Notes: a model not told the origin generated them from the sequence alone. Shown: positions 1 through 15,000, numbered from the stretch's first letter. The stretch: 64,000 nucleotides of DNA from Sphaerotilus mobilis (GCF_004216565.1 NZ_SGWV01000010.1:1-64000), one strand, 5' to 3'. A program made the numbers and translations.

Positions 1-3000
1 TGGCACTCAGATCCGTGCTGCCCGCCACGGCGTTGCCCGCCGCGTCAAACAGCTGCGTCGTGCCGTCTGTGCCCTTGAGCGTCAGGGCCACGTTGCCGCT
101 GGCCACGTCCGCCGTCGGCGTCACCGTCACCTTGTATTGGTTGGCCACGCCCGCCACCACGCCAACAGACGTCACCGCACCGTTGGTGGCACTGAAGTGC
201 CCCGTGGTCGGCGTGCTGCGCAGGGCCTCGCTGAAGGTCACGTAGAAGTCGATCGCGTCCTTGGTCACACCCGCAACCGTGCCGTCCGTCACCGTGTCCA
301 CCACCGGTGCCACCGTGTCCAGCACGAAGCTGCTCATCGCCACATCGCTGGCGTTGCCCGCCTTGTCGGTGGCGATGACGGTGACGTCGATGGTGCCTTC
401 ACCCAGTTGTGCGCGTTGCGCGGCGCTCAGGAGGATGGGCTGGTTGGCACCGGTGGAGACGAAGCCGTCGATGTCGACGGACTTTGTGGCATCCAGGCGG
501 TTGACCAGACGCACGGTCATGGCCAAGCCAGCCTCGCCGGCCTTGACGGTCAGGACACCGGCGGTTGCTTCGGTTTCTGCTGCGGTGGCCCCGTCGACGA
601 TGTCGGCGGGGACCGTCAGCGTGGCCTGTGTCGGGATGCTGGTGTCAACGGTCCAGGCGATGGCGTTGCTGGCCGCCTCGCTGGTGTTGCCCGCAGCGTC
701 CTTCTGGCGGAACTTGACCTTGCCGGCGTCGTAGGTGATGCCGGTTGGCAAGGAGAAGGTGGCCGTGGTGGCACCCGCGTCCAGCGTCGCCCAGGTGTCG
801 GCCGTCAAGGTGCCGCCGCTGCCCGGTGCGCCATACGCGCCGCCGTTGAGGCTGACCTGCCAGGACGCGCCCGGCTCCAGGCCGATGATGTTGATGACAG
901 CGTCGTTGGTGACGCCATCGGTGGCACCGGTGGCCGTCAGCAGGACCGGGCCCACGCTGTCGGTCTTCAGGCTGATGGTGGGGCGGGCCACGGAGGTGTC
1001 GACCAAGATGTCGGCCTGCGCATTGCTCAAGGCACCGGCCGTGATGCCACCGCTGGTGGTGGTGGCCCTGGCCGTTGCCTTCAAGGTGTAGGTGACGCCG
1101 TCCTGCAGCGTGTTGGCGGCGATGGTGCCGGTCCAGGCGCCGGCGTTGCCGCCGGCGCTGGTGTAGGCGATGTCGGTCACAAGGACGTCAGGGTGCCCTT
1201 CGGCCGTCAGCACGGCGCTGAACGATGCATTGCTGTAGGCCGCCTTTTGCGCGGCAGAGCCCACGATGTTGCCGGTCAGGGTCAGGCCGCCCGAGGCCCC
1301 GTTTTCCAAGGCATTGACGACGTCATCACCGGTCAGCTTCTCGAGCTTCATGTTCGAGTCGGTGGTGGTGAAGTCGTAGACGAAGCTGCCGGACGACGAC
1401 AGGCCGGCGTGGTTGTTGCCCGCCAGATCGCGCAGCACGCCCGCCGCCATGGTGAGCGTGTAGTGGGTCAACTTGGCCAGGTTGTCCGGCGGGGTGATGG
1501 TGACCGAGTTGCCAACGATGCTGACGGCGGCGGTGTTGGTGATGTCGATGACCTGGACGACCTTGCCCTGTTCCGCATCGATCTCGTCCGGTGTCAGGAC
1601 GATGCTGCCGGCGCCGGCCTTGACCGGCTCGGTGAAGGTCAGCGTGATGGAGCCCACGGGCGGCAGTTCGGTGACGCTGCCATCGGCCGGCGAGTAGGCC
1701 GACACGGTCGGCGCGACCGTGTCGATGGCCTGGGCACCGCCCAGGCTGCCCAGATCGGTGACGCTCGCCATCGGGTTGCCCACCGCGTCGGTCAGGCTGC
1801 CAGCGATCAGCGCCAGCGTCAGCGTCGCACCCGCGTTGCTGGCCGGCGGGATGACACGGACCACATAGGTGTTGGGCGTGTCCGAAGCAGCGGTCACGCT
1901 GGCGATGCTGCCGCCGTTGGTGACGCTGAAATTGGCCGCGGTCGGCGCGGTGTTGAGCGCCTCGCTGAAGGTGACGCGGAAGTTGAAAGCCGCAGCGGTC
2001 ACGTCGGGCGTCGTGACGACGCTGTCGGTGATGCCGGTGATGGTGGGCGCGAGGGTGTCGACCCGTTGCGCGCCATTGCTGGTGGCGGCGGTGTCCAGCG
2101 CCGTGACGCCCAGGTCGGCATCGGCGACGGGATTGCCCGCCGCATCGGTCAGGCCCGTGCCGAGAAGTTGCAGGCGCAGCACGGCATCGGCCAGGTCGGC
2201 ATTCGGACGGACCACGACCGTGACTTGCTTCTGGTCGCTGCCAGCGGCATAGGTGGCCGAATCGATGGTGCCGGTGACGGTGTCGGTGCCGGTCTGGACA
2301 ACCTTGAAGTTGGCCGGGCTGATCGCACCGACCAGCGCCTCGCCAAAGGTCACGGTGTAGGTGACGGTGTCCCGGGTGATGGTGGCGGTCTTGTCGTCGG
2401 CGACCTTGTGGGCCGCAGGCGCGACGCGGTCCAGCACGAAGCTGCTCAAGCCGGCGTCGCTGGCGTTGCCCGCCAGGTCGGTGGCCACGGCACTGACCTC
2501 GATCGTGCCGTCGCCCAGCGTGGTTTGGTCCTCAGCACTGAGCACGATGGCCACAGTCGTGCCGGTGGACTCGAAGAACGGCAATTCGACGACCTTGACG
2601 TCGGCCGGGTTCGTGCGGTTGGTGAAGGTCAGGACAACATGGCTGCCGCTTTCGGCCGTCACGGTGCCGAGGCCGGCCATGCGCGAGGCTTCGCCGGCGG
2701 TGGCACCACCGGCCGACACATCAGCGGACAGCGCGACGGCCGGCGCATCCGGCTTGGCCGTGTCGATGCGCCAGGACACGTCGTTGCCGGTGACGTCGCT
2801 CATGTTGAGCGCCGCGTCCTTTTGCCGGACACGGATCCGGCTGGCGGCGTAAGGGCCATCGGTGTTGATCGTGAAGCTGCCGGTGCTGGCGTCGCCAGTG
2901 ACCTGCTCGCCGCTCCAGCTGGTTCCACCGTTGATCGAGTAGTACCAGACGCCGCCGGGCTCCAGGCCTTCGACCAGGACGGTCTTGTCGCCGGTGACCT

Positions 3001-6000
3001 CGTCATCGGTCAGCCGGCCGGTGTCGCTGTTCAGGCGGATGCGGGGCGTATCGACCAGGGTGTCGACGGTGATGTTGTAGGTGACGACCTTGGAGGTCAC
3101 GCCAGTGCGGGTGGCCGTCAGCGTGAGGGTCTTGAGACCTTCGCTCGCGGCCGCACCGGCACCCATCAGGGTGAGTTGATCTCGGCTGAGCGTGGTCGTC
3201 CAGGTCGCGCCGATCTCGGCCGCGACGGAGGTGATCACGATCGGTGCCGTGATGCCGGGCAAGGTCAGCGTGACGATGCTGTCGCGGGCGACGGTGCCGC
3301 GCAACACGACACCGGCCTGCCATTCTTCGCGGTTGACGATGTCGTCGGCGGCGACGGTCTCGAGCACCGGGATGTTGGTGACCGTGGCCACCGCGTCGGC
3401 GAGTTCGGCCAGCGTATCGAGGTTGTCGAGCGTGAGCGCCGGATCTTCGGCGGCGCGTTCGGCAATCGCCGCGATGACTGCGGCCAGGTTGCCGTCCGGT
3501 CCGTCGGTCACACCGTTGATGCCCAGGCCGGTGAAGTCGGCCGGGGTCAGCGCGTAGTCGGGGCTGTCGTTGCCCAGCGCGTTTTCGACGATCTTGCGGG
3601 CCAACTCGGCCAGCGTCTTCAGGTCGGCCAGCGTGTCGACGCGGTCTGCGGCGACGGCGTCGACCAGCGTGCCCAGCAGCTCAACCGCATTGGCGGACTG
3701 CGCGGCGCTCAGGCCCTCGGTGGTGCTCAGGGCGCTGATGTCGGCACCGATGCGGTCGAAGTCCTGTTGGGTCGGCAGGCCGGCCTGACCTGCGTCGTCC
3801 GCATTGCCCAGGCTGCCGTCGGCCGCCTGGAGGATGCGGGCATAGGCGTCGACGATGTCCTGCACTTCCTTCGGGCTGTCGGCCTGTGTGCGGGTGATGG
3901 GCCCGGCGAGCGCGTTCTTGACGGCGGCCAGCGTGGCAGGCAAGCCGCTGCCTGCGGCGGTGTCGCGCACACCCACGATGCCCAGCGCATCGAAGTCGGC
4001 CACGGTCAGCGGATGGACCCGGTTGTCGGCGTTGGTGGCGGCGTACTCGGCAATCCAGTCCAGGGCCTCAACGGCGGCATCGGCGACCGCCAGCAGCTTG
4101 TCGAGCGTCGCGATGTCGGCCGGATCACCGGCGGCGACCGCGCTCAGGACAGCGGCAGCCTGGGCCGGGGTGAGGCCGGCCGGCAGACCCAGCGCGGCCA
4201 GATCTGCAGCGCTCAGGCTGGCCAGTTGCTCGGCGGTCGGCTTGGTGCCCGGCGGCAGCGCGGCCAGGTCCATCAGGGCGTTGACCTTGTCGGCCAGTCC
4301 ACCCAGTCCTTGAGGCGTGTTGACCTGCGCGTCGGTGGCCCGGTCGACCACCTGGTTGAGCAGGCCGAGGTTGGGCGAACCGTCTGTCAGCTTGTCGGCG
4401 GTGGCCGCCGGCAGGCCGAGCGCAACCACGTCGTCGTGCTGGAGCAGAGCGTCCGGGGCGGTGGTGTTGACGGTGCCATCGGCAGCGGCCAGCACCTTGG
4501 CCACGGCCGCACCGATGTCGGCCAGTTGTGCGGGCGTGGCGACCTCGTCAGCACCAACGGTGCTGCTGGCCAGCACCGCGTTGACGGCGGCCAGCACCTC
4601 GGCGGGGGTCGATCCGGCGACGGTGGGCAGTGCGGCACCGATGGCGGCGTAGTCCTCGGCGCTCGGGACCTTGTCGGCATCCAGCGGAGCGGGTTGCGCG
4701 GCGGCGTAGGCGCTGATCTTGTCCTGCGCGGCAATGGCCTTGTCGACCAGGGCCTGCAGACCCGCCGGGGTGGCGATGGACGAGGCGTCCGCATCGGGCA
4801 CGGCGGCGAGTGCAGCCAGCACGGCGGGGAGCTGGGATTGGCTGTCGTCCAGGTCGCCCAGGTCGATGCCCAGCGCGGCGAGTTCGTCCACGGTCGGCGG
4901 CGTGCTGTCGGTGCCGCGGGCGTAGGCCAGCACGTGGTTGACCTTGTCGGCCAGCGCGTCAATGGCGGCTGGCGTGGCGATGTCGGCCACCGGCTTGGCG
5001 TCGATGGCGCCGTTGAGCAGGCTCAGGTTGACCGCATCGGTCGCTGCGGCACCAATGTCCGCGCCGATGTTGGCGTAGTCCTGCGCCAGCGGCTTGCCGT
5101 CGGCAGGTGCCGCCGGAGCCATGGCATCGGCGACACCATTGGCAAGGTTGAGGAGCTTGTCGTAGCTGTCGACCAGGGCCTGCAGGTCGGACGGCAACTT
5201 CGCCAGATCCGCACCGATGCGATCGGTGCCGTCTGCGGCCTGGGTCGACAGTGCCGCGTTGATGGCGGCGAGGTTGGCGGGACCGTCGGCGGTGGCTGCA
5301 TCGCGCACACCGGTGACACCCACGGCCGCGAAGTCGTCCACGCCCGGCGCGCCGTCGGTGACGGGTGCGAGGGCGGCGTTCTCGGCGTAGTCCTCGATCT
5401 TGATCTGGGCCAGCTTGGCGGCTTCGGCGATGGCTTGCAGGTCGTCCAGGCTGCTGATGTCCGCGGGCGAGCCGGCAGCGATGGCCGCCAGCAGAGCCGG
5501 CAGGCTCTCAGGGGTGATGCCGGTCAGGCCGATCTTGGCCAGGTCAGCGGCCCCCAGCACGGGGGCTGGCTGGACGTCGTTGGCGAGGTCGACGACCTTG
5601 TTGACGATGTCGCTGAGTGTCTTGATCTCGTTCGGGCTGTCGACCGAGCCATAGGGCTTGTCCGCGACCACGTCATTGAGCAGGCCGTTGTTGGCCGGCG
5701 CATCGACGATGCCGGTGACACCCAGCGCGGCATAGTCGGCCGCACTCGGCGGGGTCGCCGGGTCGTTGCTCGGATCGGCGTCGGTCATCCGGCGGATCGC
5801 GGCCATGGTGTCGGCCATGGTCTGCAGGTCGTCCAGGCTGTTGACGCCGTCGATCGGGTTGGCCTTGATCGCCGCTTGCACGGCGGCCAGCGTCTCGGGC
5901 GTCAGGCCGGTGACGCCGAGCTTCTCCAGCTCAGCCAGGGTCGGCGGGGTGCTTCCGCCATTGGCGGCCGCGACGACCTTGGCCGCCAGCGCGGCCAGGT

Positions 6001-9000
6001 CACCGATCTTGGCTGGTGTGTTGAGCGTCGTGTGGTCGGCCGGCTGCGCGTCCAGGGCGCCTTGCAGCAGACCCAGCGCGGCGGCACCTGCGGGGGTGGC
6101 GGCATCCGGCACCTTGGCCGGGTCGACACCGATGCGGCGCAACTCGTCGGCGCTGACCGGCACCTCGGCATTGCCCGGCGTGCCGTCGGCCGCGTCGAGC
6201 ACATGCTGGTAGGCGTCAAACACGCCTTGCAGCTTGCTCCGGGTGTCGACATCGGCCCGGTTCAGCGCCTGCACGGCGGCATTGAGCATGTCGACGGTTG
6301 GCGCGCCCTCAGCGCCCAGGCCGCTGACACCGGCGCGTTCGTAGTTGCCCTGATTCGGGACATCCAGCACACCGGTTTCGGGATTGACCTCACCTTCGGC
6401 AAAGCGCTTGATCAGGGCCAGATCCTTGAGCACCTCCTCGATCACCGCATCCAGCTCGCTGCTGGTGTTGACGGCGGCGGCGCTGTTCAAGGCCTTCACG
6501 GCTTCGATGGCGGCCGGCAAGGTGTCTTCATCCAGGGCGCTGACGCCCAGACGGATGAAGTCTTCCAGCGTGATCGTCGGCGTGTCGGTGTTGCCTGCCA
6601 GGGCCAGCATCTTGGCGGCGGATTCGGCGATCAGGTTGATGTCGGCTGGCGTGTCGACGCGGTCACGGCTGGTCGCGTCGATCGCGGTCTGCAGCAGCAG
6701 CAGCGTGTCGGGATCGATCGGCGCGCTCGCACCGAGGCGGTTGATCTCGGCGGCGCTCGGCAGGGCCGGCAGGTTGTCGGCGTGGTTGCGGGTGCCGTCG
6801 GCGAGGTCGAGCACCTTGGCATAGGTGTCGGCGATGGCCTGGACCTTGGCCTGGCTATCCGCTTCGGTTCCGGTCACATTCCCGCTGCCCAGCGCCGCGT
6901 TGACGGCGGCCAGGGTGCCCGGCTGGGCCGGCGTGGAGCCGCTGGCAGGCTGGTCATCCGTGACGCCGGAGACGCCCATGTCGAGGTAGTCCTGCACGCT
7001 CGGCAGGTCGGCCTCGTTGTTGGACTGGGCATAACGCGTGACCTTGGCGAGCGCCAGCACGGCCTTGTCGGCCAGTTCGGCCAGTTCGGCCAGCGACTCC
7101 AGCGCGCTGCCGTCGTCCGGACTGGTGGCGATGGCGGCCAGGATGGCGGCCTGCTGGGCCGGCGTCTTGCCCGTGATGTCGATGCCCAGGGCCAGCAGGT
7201 CGGCGGGAGTGAGGGCCGGCGACACCAGCTTGCCGGCGGCGGTGTCCATCACCTTGTTGACCACGTCGGCCAGGGTTTCGATCTGGGCCGGGGTCGACAC
7301 CGCTGACAGCGGCTTCTTGTCGATGACCGCACCCAGCAGGGCCGCGCCACTGCCGTCCGGGTCGTTGGCGGCGCTGGAGCCGCCCATGTCGACACCCAGG
7401 GCCTCGAAATCGTCGGCGGTGGGCAGTTGGTCGGCAGGGGTGATCGAACCGCTCGGGCCGTTGGCGGCGGCGATCACCTTGTCTGCGGCGGTGACGGCGG
7501 CCTGCAGCGCGGCAGCGTCCTTGGCCGCATCCGGCCCGATGGCCTTCAGCGCGGCGTTGAGCAGCGGCAGGTTGTTGGTGGTGACGTCCTCGACACCGAT
7601 GGCGGCGTACTGCTCCTTGGTCGGCGCAGCACCGGTCGGCGTGGCGCCCGCCAGAACGGCGTTGTAGGCGTTGACGATGGCCGCGATCTCGGCCGGCGAG
7701 TTGGCGTTTTCAGCAGCGATGGCCGGCGTGGCGAGCGCGCTGTTGATGGCGGCGATGTTGGCGTCGGTGACGGTGGGCCGGCCGGCGGTGTCGACCATGC
7801 CGATCGCCGCGAAGTCCGCCGGCGTCGGAACCTTGGTCGGGTCGGTGTTGTCCGGGTTCGCGGCGTAGGCCGCGATCTTGGCCTGCGCGGTGACGGCCGC
7901 ATTGAACAGAGCCTGCAACTCGCCCACGGTGTCGACCAGACCCAGGTCGGTCTTGGCCTGGACGGCGGCCAGACCGGCGGCGACACCGGCGTTGTCGACG
8001 GTCGATCCGAGGTTCAGGCCCAGTTGCTGCAGCTGGGCCTTGCTGATGGGCAGGGCATCGGCCGAGGGCAGGGTCTGACCGGGCTTGTTGGCCAGACCCA
8101 GCAGGGTCTGGGCCAGCGTGTTGAGGGCCTCGATGGCCGCCGGGCTGGCCACGCTCAGGTGGTCGGCCGGCTGGGCGTCGATGGCCGATTGCAGCAGCCG
8201 CAGCGGGTGTGCGTTGTTGGCCGTGGCGCCGAGGTTGACACCCAGCGCGATCAGGTCGTTCTGGGAAGGCAAGGCCGCGCCGGCGTTGTCCCGGTTGCCA
8301 TCGGCCGCCTGCAGCACACGGGCATAGGCGTCGAGGATGGCTTGGACCTCGTTGGGCGAGTCGACCTGTTCACCACCGACGGCGGCGGTGCGCAGCACCG
8401 CGCCGAGCATGTCGGCGGCCATGGGCTCGGCCTGCAGTGCCAGCGGGATGACCAGGCCGAGCGCGGCGTAGTCCGCCAGGCTGGGTTGCTCACCGGCACC
8501 CGTCTCGGCATAGGCCAGGATGCGCTCGTAGGCATCGACGGCCTCGGCCACCTTGGTGTTGAGCTTGGACAGGGTGTTGACGTCGCTGCCATCGTCCGCG
8601 CTGACACGAATGGCGTAGAGCGCGGCCTGCGCGGCACCGGGCTTGGTCGTTTCCAGCGTGGCCAGCGTGTTGCCGTCGACGTCGCGCACGCCCAGGGCGT
8701 CGAGCTCGGCGATCGTGACCTTCGGGGCGGTGCTGGTGTCGTTGTTGGGAATGGCAGCCTGCGCCATGACCTTGTTGACCAGCGCACCCAGCGTGTCGAT
8801 CTCGGCCGGCTTGTCGACCGCGCCGTCTTCGAGGTTGCCGATGACGCTGTTGAGCAAGCTCAGCACGTTCGCGTCGGCCTTGCCAGCATTGGCCCCGGTG
8901 GTGGGCAGGCCGGTGGTCAGCTTCGGAACCGCCACGCCGATGCGGGTGTAGTCGAGCTGCGTCGGGTTGTCGGCCGTGTCGGCATCGGGCGCGCTGCCGT

Positions 9001-12000
9001 TGGCCTCGTCAAGAATGCCCTGGTAGGCGTCCACGATGGCACGGACCTGGGCCGGCGTGTTGGCCTGGCTGGCACCCACGGGGCCGGTGGCCAGCGCGGC
9101 ATTGATCGCGCTCAGGTTGGCCGCGGTGACCAACGGGGTGATGACGTGTTGGTTGGGATCCGGATTGCGGGCGTCCGTGTTCACCAGACCGATCGCCGCA
9201 TAGGTCGAGACCTCCGGTGCCGGCACGCGGCTGGGATCGGAAGCGCCGGCATAGGTGCGGATGATCCCCATGGCGTCGTTCGCGCCGGTGACCAGATCCT
9301 GCAGCTTCTGCAGGGAATCGATGCCCGAGCCGTTGTCCGGGCTGGCCTGGATGGCCGACAGCATGGCCGGCCAGTTGCTGGCGCTGTCCAGTCCGGTGAA
9401 GTCGACGCCCAGCTCTTCCAGCACGGCGGGTGTCAGCGGCGGGCTGGTCTGAGGTTGGCCGGCAGCCTCCAGCGCGACCAGCTTGATGAGGTCGAGCAGG
9501 TGCTTGATCTTGTCGGGACTGTTGACCTCCACCGGACGGGCCGCGTCGACCGCGCCTTGCAGCAGGGTCAGGCCGCCGGCGCCGGCGGCATCCAGATCGT
9601 CCTTGGACAGGCCCAGCGCCTCGAAGTCAGCGCGGCTGGGCAGTTGTTCGGGGTCGGTGTTGACCACGCCGTCGGCCGCATCCAGCACGCGGCGGGCGGC
9701 GTCGACGATGGCCTGGACCTTGGCGGGAGTTCCAGCATCGGCGCTGTCGACCACGACCGACGCCAGGGCGCTGTTGACGGCGTTGAGGTAGTCGGCCTGC
9801 GAGGCGGTGTTCTCGTCACCCACCAGCGGGCCGGGAATGGCCACGCCAATGTTGGTGTAGTCCGTCAGCGAAGGCAGGTAGGCCTCCAGCGGGGTGTCCG
9901 CATAGGTGCGGATCTTCTGCATCGAGACGGCGGCCTGGGTCGCGAGGGCTTGCAGCTCGCTCAGGTTCTCGATCTCGCTGCCGTTGTCGGGCGACGCCTT
10001 GATGCGGTTGAGCAAGGCCGGCAGGCTGTTGGCGTTGATGCTGGAGAGGCCCAGCGTGTCTTTCAGGTCCTCGATGGTGAGTGCCGGAACGGGCGTCTCG
10101 CCACGGGCGGTGGCCATCAGGCGTTCGACCACGCTGACCAGATCGCCAACTTCCTTGACGCTGTCAACCTTGCCGGCATCGACGCGGGCGACGGCGTCGT
10201 TGAGCAGGGACAGCGTGGACGCGCGACTGGCGCTGGTGTCGGTCAGCGGCGCACCGGCCTTGGCATAGTCGGTCGCAGCAGGCGTGGGGGCACCTGCCAC
10301 GCCCTCGGCGTGGTCCTGGAGCACCCGGAAGCCATCGACGATGTCCTGCAACTCGTTCAGGCTGTTGACCTTGTCCGGCGCACCGGACTTGCGCACGGCA
10401 TCGACCAGGCTGTTGAGCGCTGCCGAAGCACGGGCTGGCGTGGACTCGTTGAAGTTGTCCATGCCAAAGGACTTCAGCGCGGACAGGGTCAGGCTGGTGC
10501 CTGCTGCCGCAGCCGGCGTGGCAAGGCGGACGATCTCGGCGGCGGTGGCCGCCAGGGCGTCAATCTGGGCGGGCGTGCTGACCTGCGAGGCGGTCTGCTC
10601 ACCCAGTCCGTCGTTGAGCAGGGCCAGCACATCGCTGCGCGGCGTGATGCCGTCGGCCTGGGTCAGCGCAGCGGTCTTGACGCCGATGCGGGCATAGGTC
10701 TGGAGGGTGGGATCGGCCGCCGGCGTGACATCGTCTGCGGTCGGCCCGTTGGCCTCGGCCAGGATCAAGTTGTAGGCATTGACGATGCCCTGCACCTGGC
10801 TGCGGGTGGCGGCATCGGCACCGGTCACCTGCTCGCTGGCCAGGGCGGCGTTGATGGCGGAGACGTTGTCGGCGGTGACGTTGCGGATGCCCACGCTGTC
10901 GTAGGTGGCCTTGCTCGGCACCTTCACCACGCCGCTGTCCGGGTCAACCTTGCCATCGGCGTAGTTTTTGATGGTCAGCAGGTCACGCAGGATGTTGTCC
11001 ATCAGCGTCTGGACCGCACCGACCGTGCGCACGGTGCTGCCGTCGTTGGCCTGGTTGGCCAGCGCCGCCAGGATCTGGCCCACGTTGCCCGGATCGTCCG
11101 GGAACTCGGCCGTGTGGCCGATGTCCAGGCCAGACACACCGAGGGCGGCGAAATCGGCCGCCCAAGCCTGGGCCTCTTCGATCGAGACCGGCAGGTCGGT
11201 GGTGCCACTCGGCAGGTCACGGGCCACTTGGGCCATGACACGTTGGACCGCAGCGGCCAGCGCATCGAGGTCGGCCACGCTGTCGACCTGGGCCGCTTCC
11301 TTGCGGCGCAGCACGTCGTTCATCAGGGCCAGCGTGTCGGCATCGGGCGTGGCGGCGTCGGGCGCGGCGACATCGGTGACGCCGGGCAGGGTCACACCGA
11401 TGGCGCGGTAGTCGGCCGCCGTCGGGTTGACGGCAGGCTCGTTGTCCGGCGTGTTGTCGGCATTGGTCGGCTGGCCCACCAAGGTGGCAGGCTCGTTGGC
11501 CTCGTTGAGCACGGCGCGCCAGGCGTCCACCTGCGCTTGAAGCGCGGCGGGATGGCCCACATCGGCGAAGTTCCGGCGATCCAGCGAGTCGCTCATCGCG
11601 CGGGCGATCGGCGAGCTGCCGTTGACCAGACCCAGGGCGGTGAGGTCGTCGGCGCTGAGTTGCTGGGCAAGCGGAACACCCCCTGCCGTGGCCACACCAT
11701 TGGCCAGGTTCTGGATCTTGGCGACGGCGTCCAGGGCCGCCTGGAGTCGGGCGACATCCACGGCCTGGTCGGCGGGCAGGTTCAGGCGGTCAACGACGGC
11801 ATCGAAGGCCCGCAGACGTGCTTCGGTTTGATCGTCACTGCCCTCCAGACCCGACAGACCCAGCAAGGCCCAGGTGTCGGCATCCAGCAAGGCGGCTTCG
11901 GGGCTGAGGCTGCCGTCGGTCGGCGCCTGGCCGTCCGCCGCTGCACGCACCTCGGTCAAGGCGTCCAGCATGGCCTGCAGCTGTTCAGGCGACGACACGT

Positions 12001-15000
12001 CGGCGCCGTCGACCTGCGGGCGTGCCAGCACGCTGTTGAGGCTGGCGACGGCGATGTCGCTGAGCCGCTCCCCATCTGCGTCGACCAGGCCGATGGCCTT
12101 GTAGGTGTCGGCGTCCGGCGCGCCAGTCGGCGTCGGGCTGTCGGCGTAGGCCATGATCTTGGCGCGCGCCGCGATCGCGTCACGGGCCACCGCCTGCAAC
12201 TCGTTCAGCGTGTCGACGGCACTGCCGTCATTGGGCGACGCTGCGATCGCAGCCCGCACGGCGGCGAGGTTGGCGTCGGTGACGTCGCTCAGACCCAGGG
12301 CATTCAGGTCGTTGGCGCTGATCGGCGCGGCGACCGGGTCGGTGACGATCCCGGCGGCCAGTGCCATGACAGCGGCGACGCGGTCCGCCAGGTCTTGCAG
12401 TTCGGCGGGGCTGTTGACGTCTTCCACCACCAACGGGCCGATGACGCTGTTGAGCAGCTTCAGCGCGGACGCATCGAGCGGCGTGCCCGCTTCGATCCCA
12501 CGATCGGCGCCACGGTCAATGCCCAGCGTGGCGTAGTCGGCAGCGCTGGGGTTGTCCTGCGGATCGGCATCCGGCGCCGGGCCGTTGGCCTCGTCCATCA
12601 CCGACTGGTAGGCGTCGGCCATGGCTTGCAGGGCTGCCGGCGAGGCCAGGTCGCTGCGGTCGATCGCCTCGGTGGCCAGCACCGCGTTCAAGGCCAGACG
12701 CAGCTCGGGCGTCAGGCCGGTGATGCCGATGGCGGCATAGTCCTCGATGCTCGGGCCGTCTTCCGGTGCCGGCGGCGGGGTCAAGTCGGCATAGTCCCAG
12801 ATGCTTTCTTGCGCAGACTTCGCCTCATCGGCCAGGGCCTGCAGCGCGGCCAGGTCCTTGGCCACGCTGAGGTCATCCGGGCTGGCGACCAGTGCCGACA
12901 ACACAGCAGCCAGCGTGCTGTCGGTCAGACCGTCGACGCCCAGTGCCTCCATGGCGGCCTTGAAGCCAGGCAGCGGATCCGCACCGAGCGCGTCGAGCTT
13001 GCCCAGGGCTGCCTGGGTGACCGCCGTGGCGTGCGCGGCCAGGGTCGCCAGTTCGCTGGCGTTGTTGACGTCGTCGCGTTCGAGACCGGCGACGGCGTCG
13101 TTGAGCAGGTCCGCCACTCCCGCGTTGGCGGTGACGTCCACACCCAGCAAGCCGTACTGGGCAGCGGTCGGGTCGTTGCTGGCGTCGGTGTCTGCGGCCG
13201 CGCCATTGGCATGGTCGAACACGGCCCGGTAGGCGGCCGCGATGGCCTTGACCTCGTCGGGGCTGTCGGCATGCTGGCCTTTGACGGCCAAGGTGGCCAG
13301 GGCCGAGTTGACGGCACCGGCCATGGCCAGGTCGGTGACATCGGTGACGCCCAGCGCCTTGTAGTCTTCCAGTTGCGGCTCGCGGGTCGGATCGTTGCTC
13401 TCGGCGTAGGCGCTGATGACGTTCTGAGCGGTCTTGGCCTCGTTGGCCAGTGTCTGCAGCTTGCGGGGGGTGTTGGCTTCCACGCCGGTGTCGGCACTGC
13501 CGGCAATGCCGCTGAGCACGACGGCCAGGTTGTCGGCAGTGACGTCGCTGAGGCCCAGTCCGGTCAGATCGGCAACCGTCAGCGGCGGCGTCACCGGCAA
13601 GCCAGCGGCCAGTTGCATGACGCGGGTCGGCACGTCGGCCAGGGCCTTCAGTTCGCTCACGCGGTCGACGTCCGCAGTGGTCAGCTTCGTCACCAGGCTG
13701 TTGAGCAGCGTGGTGGCCTCATCCTTCAGCGGGTTCGGCGTGCTGACACCATCGACCACACGGTCCGGGAAGGCCGTCTCGAACGCCTTCATGCCGATGC
13801 GGGCATAGTCGGCGGCCTTGGCCGGGTCTGACGCCAGACCCAGGTCGGCACCCACCAGGTCGAGCACGCGGTTGTACGACTCGGCAATCGCCTGGACCTT
13901 GCGCCATGTGCCGACGTCGGTCGGTGCCAGGGCATCCACGGCCGAGTTGACGGCATCCAGCGTGGTGACGTTGGGCACCAGCGCCGCGAGCCCACCTCGG
14001 GCGTAGTTGTCCAGCGTGGGCTTGGGATAGAACTCACTGTCGGTGGCGTAGTCGATGATGACCTTGAGGTCACCAATCAGCCCGTCGACCACCGCGCGAA
14101 CCTCCGACAAGGTGTCGACTTCCGAGGGCGACTTCGCCGCGATGGCATTGAGGACGTCTGCCAGATTGCCGAAGTCGACGCTGTCGTCGACACCGGCGAT
14201 GCCCAGCAGTTCGAAGTCGGCGGCGGTCAGGGGCCGGGGACCGGACCCCCGGTCATCGGCGACCGCGAGCAGGCGCTGGACCACATCGGCCATCGCCTGG
14301 ATCTTCTCCAGCGTGTCGACGTCGGCAGGGTTCTTGGCATCCAACACGGAGCCCAGCAGACGAGCCTCGTTTTCGTTGACCGCGATGCCCAAGGCAGCGT
14401 ACTGCGCTGACGTCGGCAGTTCGAGGAGGCCGGTGTTGGAACGGCCGTCGGCGAGTGCCTGCACGGCCTGCAGCGCCGCCACGGCGGCCGCAACCTCGCC
14501 GATCGTGTCGGAGGCCGAATCGGGCAGCGTCTTGAAGATGCTCAGCACCAGCGGAAGGTTGTCCGCAGTGACACCGTCCACGCCCAGGGTGACGAAGTCA
14601 GCCAGGGTCGGCACCACCTCGGGCGGTTGGGTTTGGCCGTTGTAGTTCTTGATCCGATCCAGAGCGACCTTGGCGGCCGCAATGGCTTCCGTGACGACCT
14701 GCTGCAGGCCGGCCTGGGTGTCCACCTTGGATTCGTCGGTCACGCTGGCGATGCCCTGGATGACAGCGCGCAGGTTGTCATCGGTCACCCCAACGATGCC
14801 CAGCCGCGAGAACGATGCCTTGCCGACCGCCGTGTTGGCCGACAGACCGGCACGGGCTGTGTCGATCGCAGCTTTTTCGGCCACCGCATCCGAGGCGCGC
14901 ACGAGTGCCAGCGCATGCTGGATCACGCCGGAGGTGTCGACGACGAAGGTGCGGGTCAGCGTCTCGGAGACGTTGCCGGCCAGGTCGATCTGGTGGGTCT

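Noticed and set aside
3380-14825. RTX calcium-binding nonapeptide array
   Set aside because: No GGxGxD nonapeptides; the repeat period is about 72 residues and helical.
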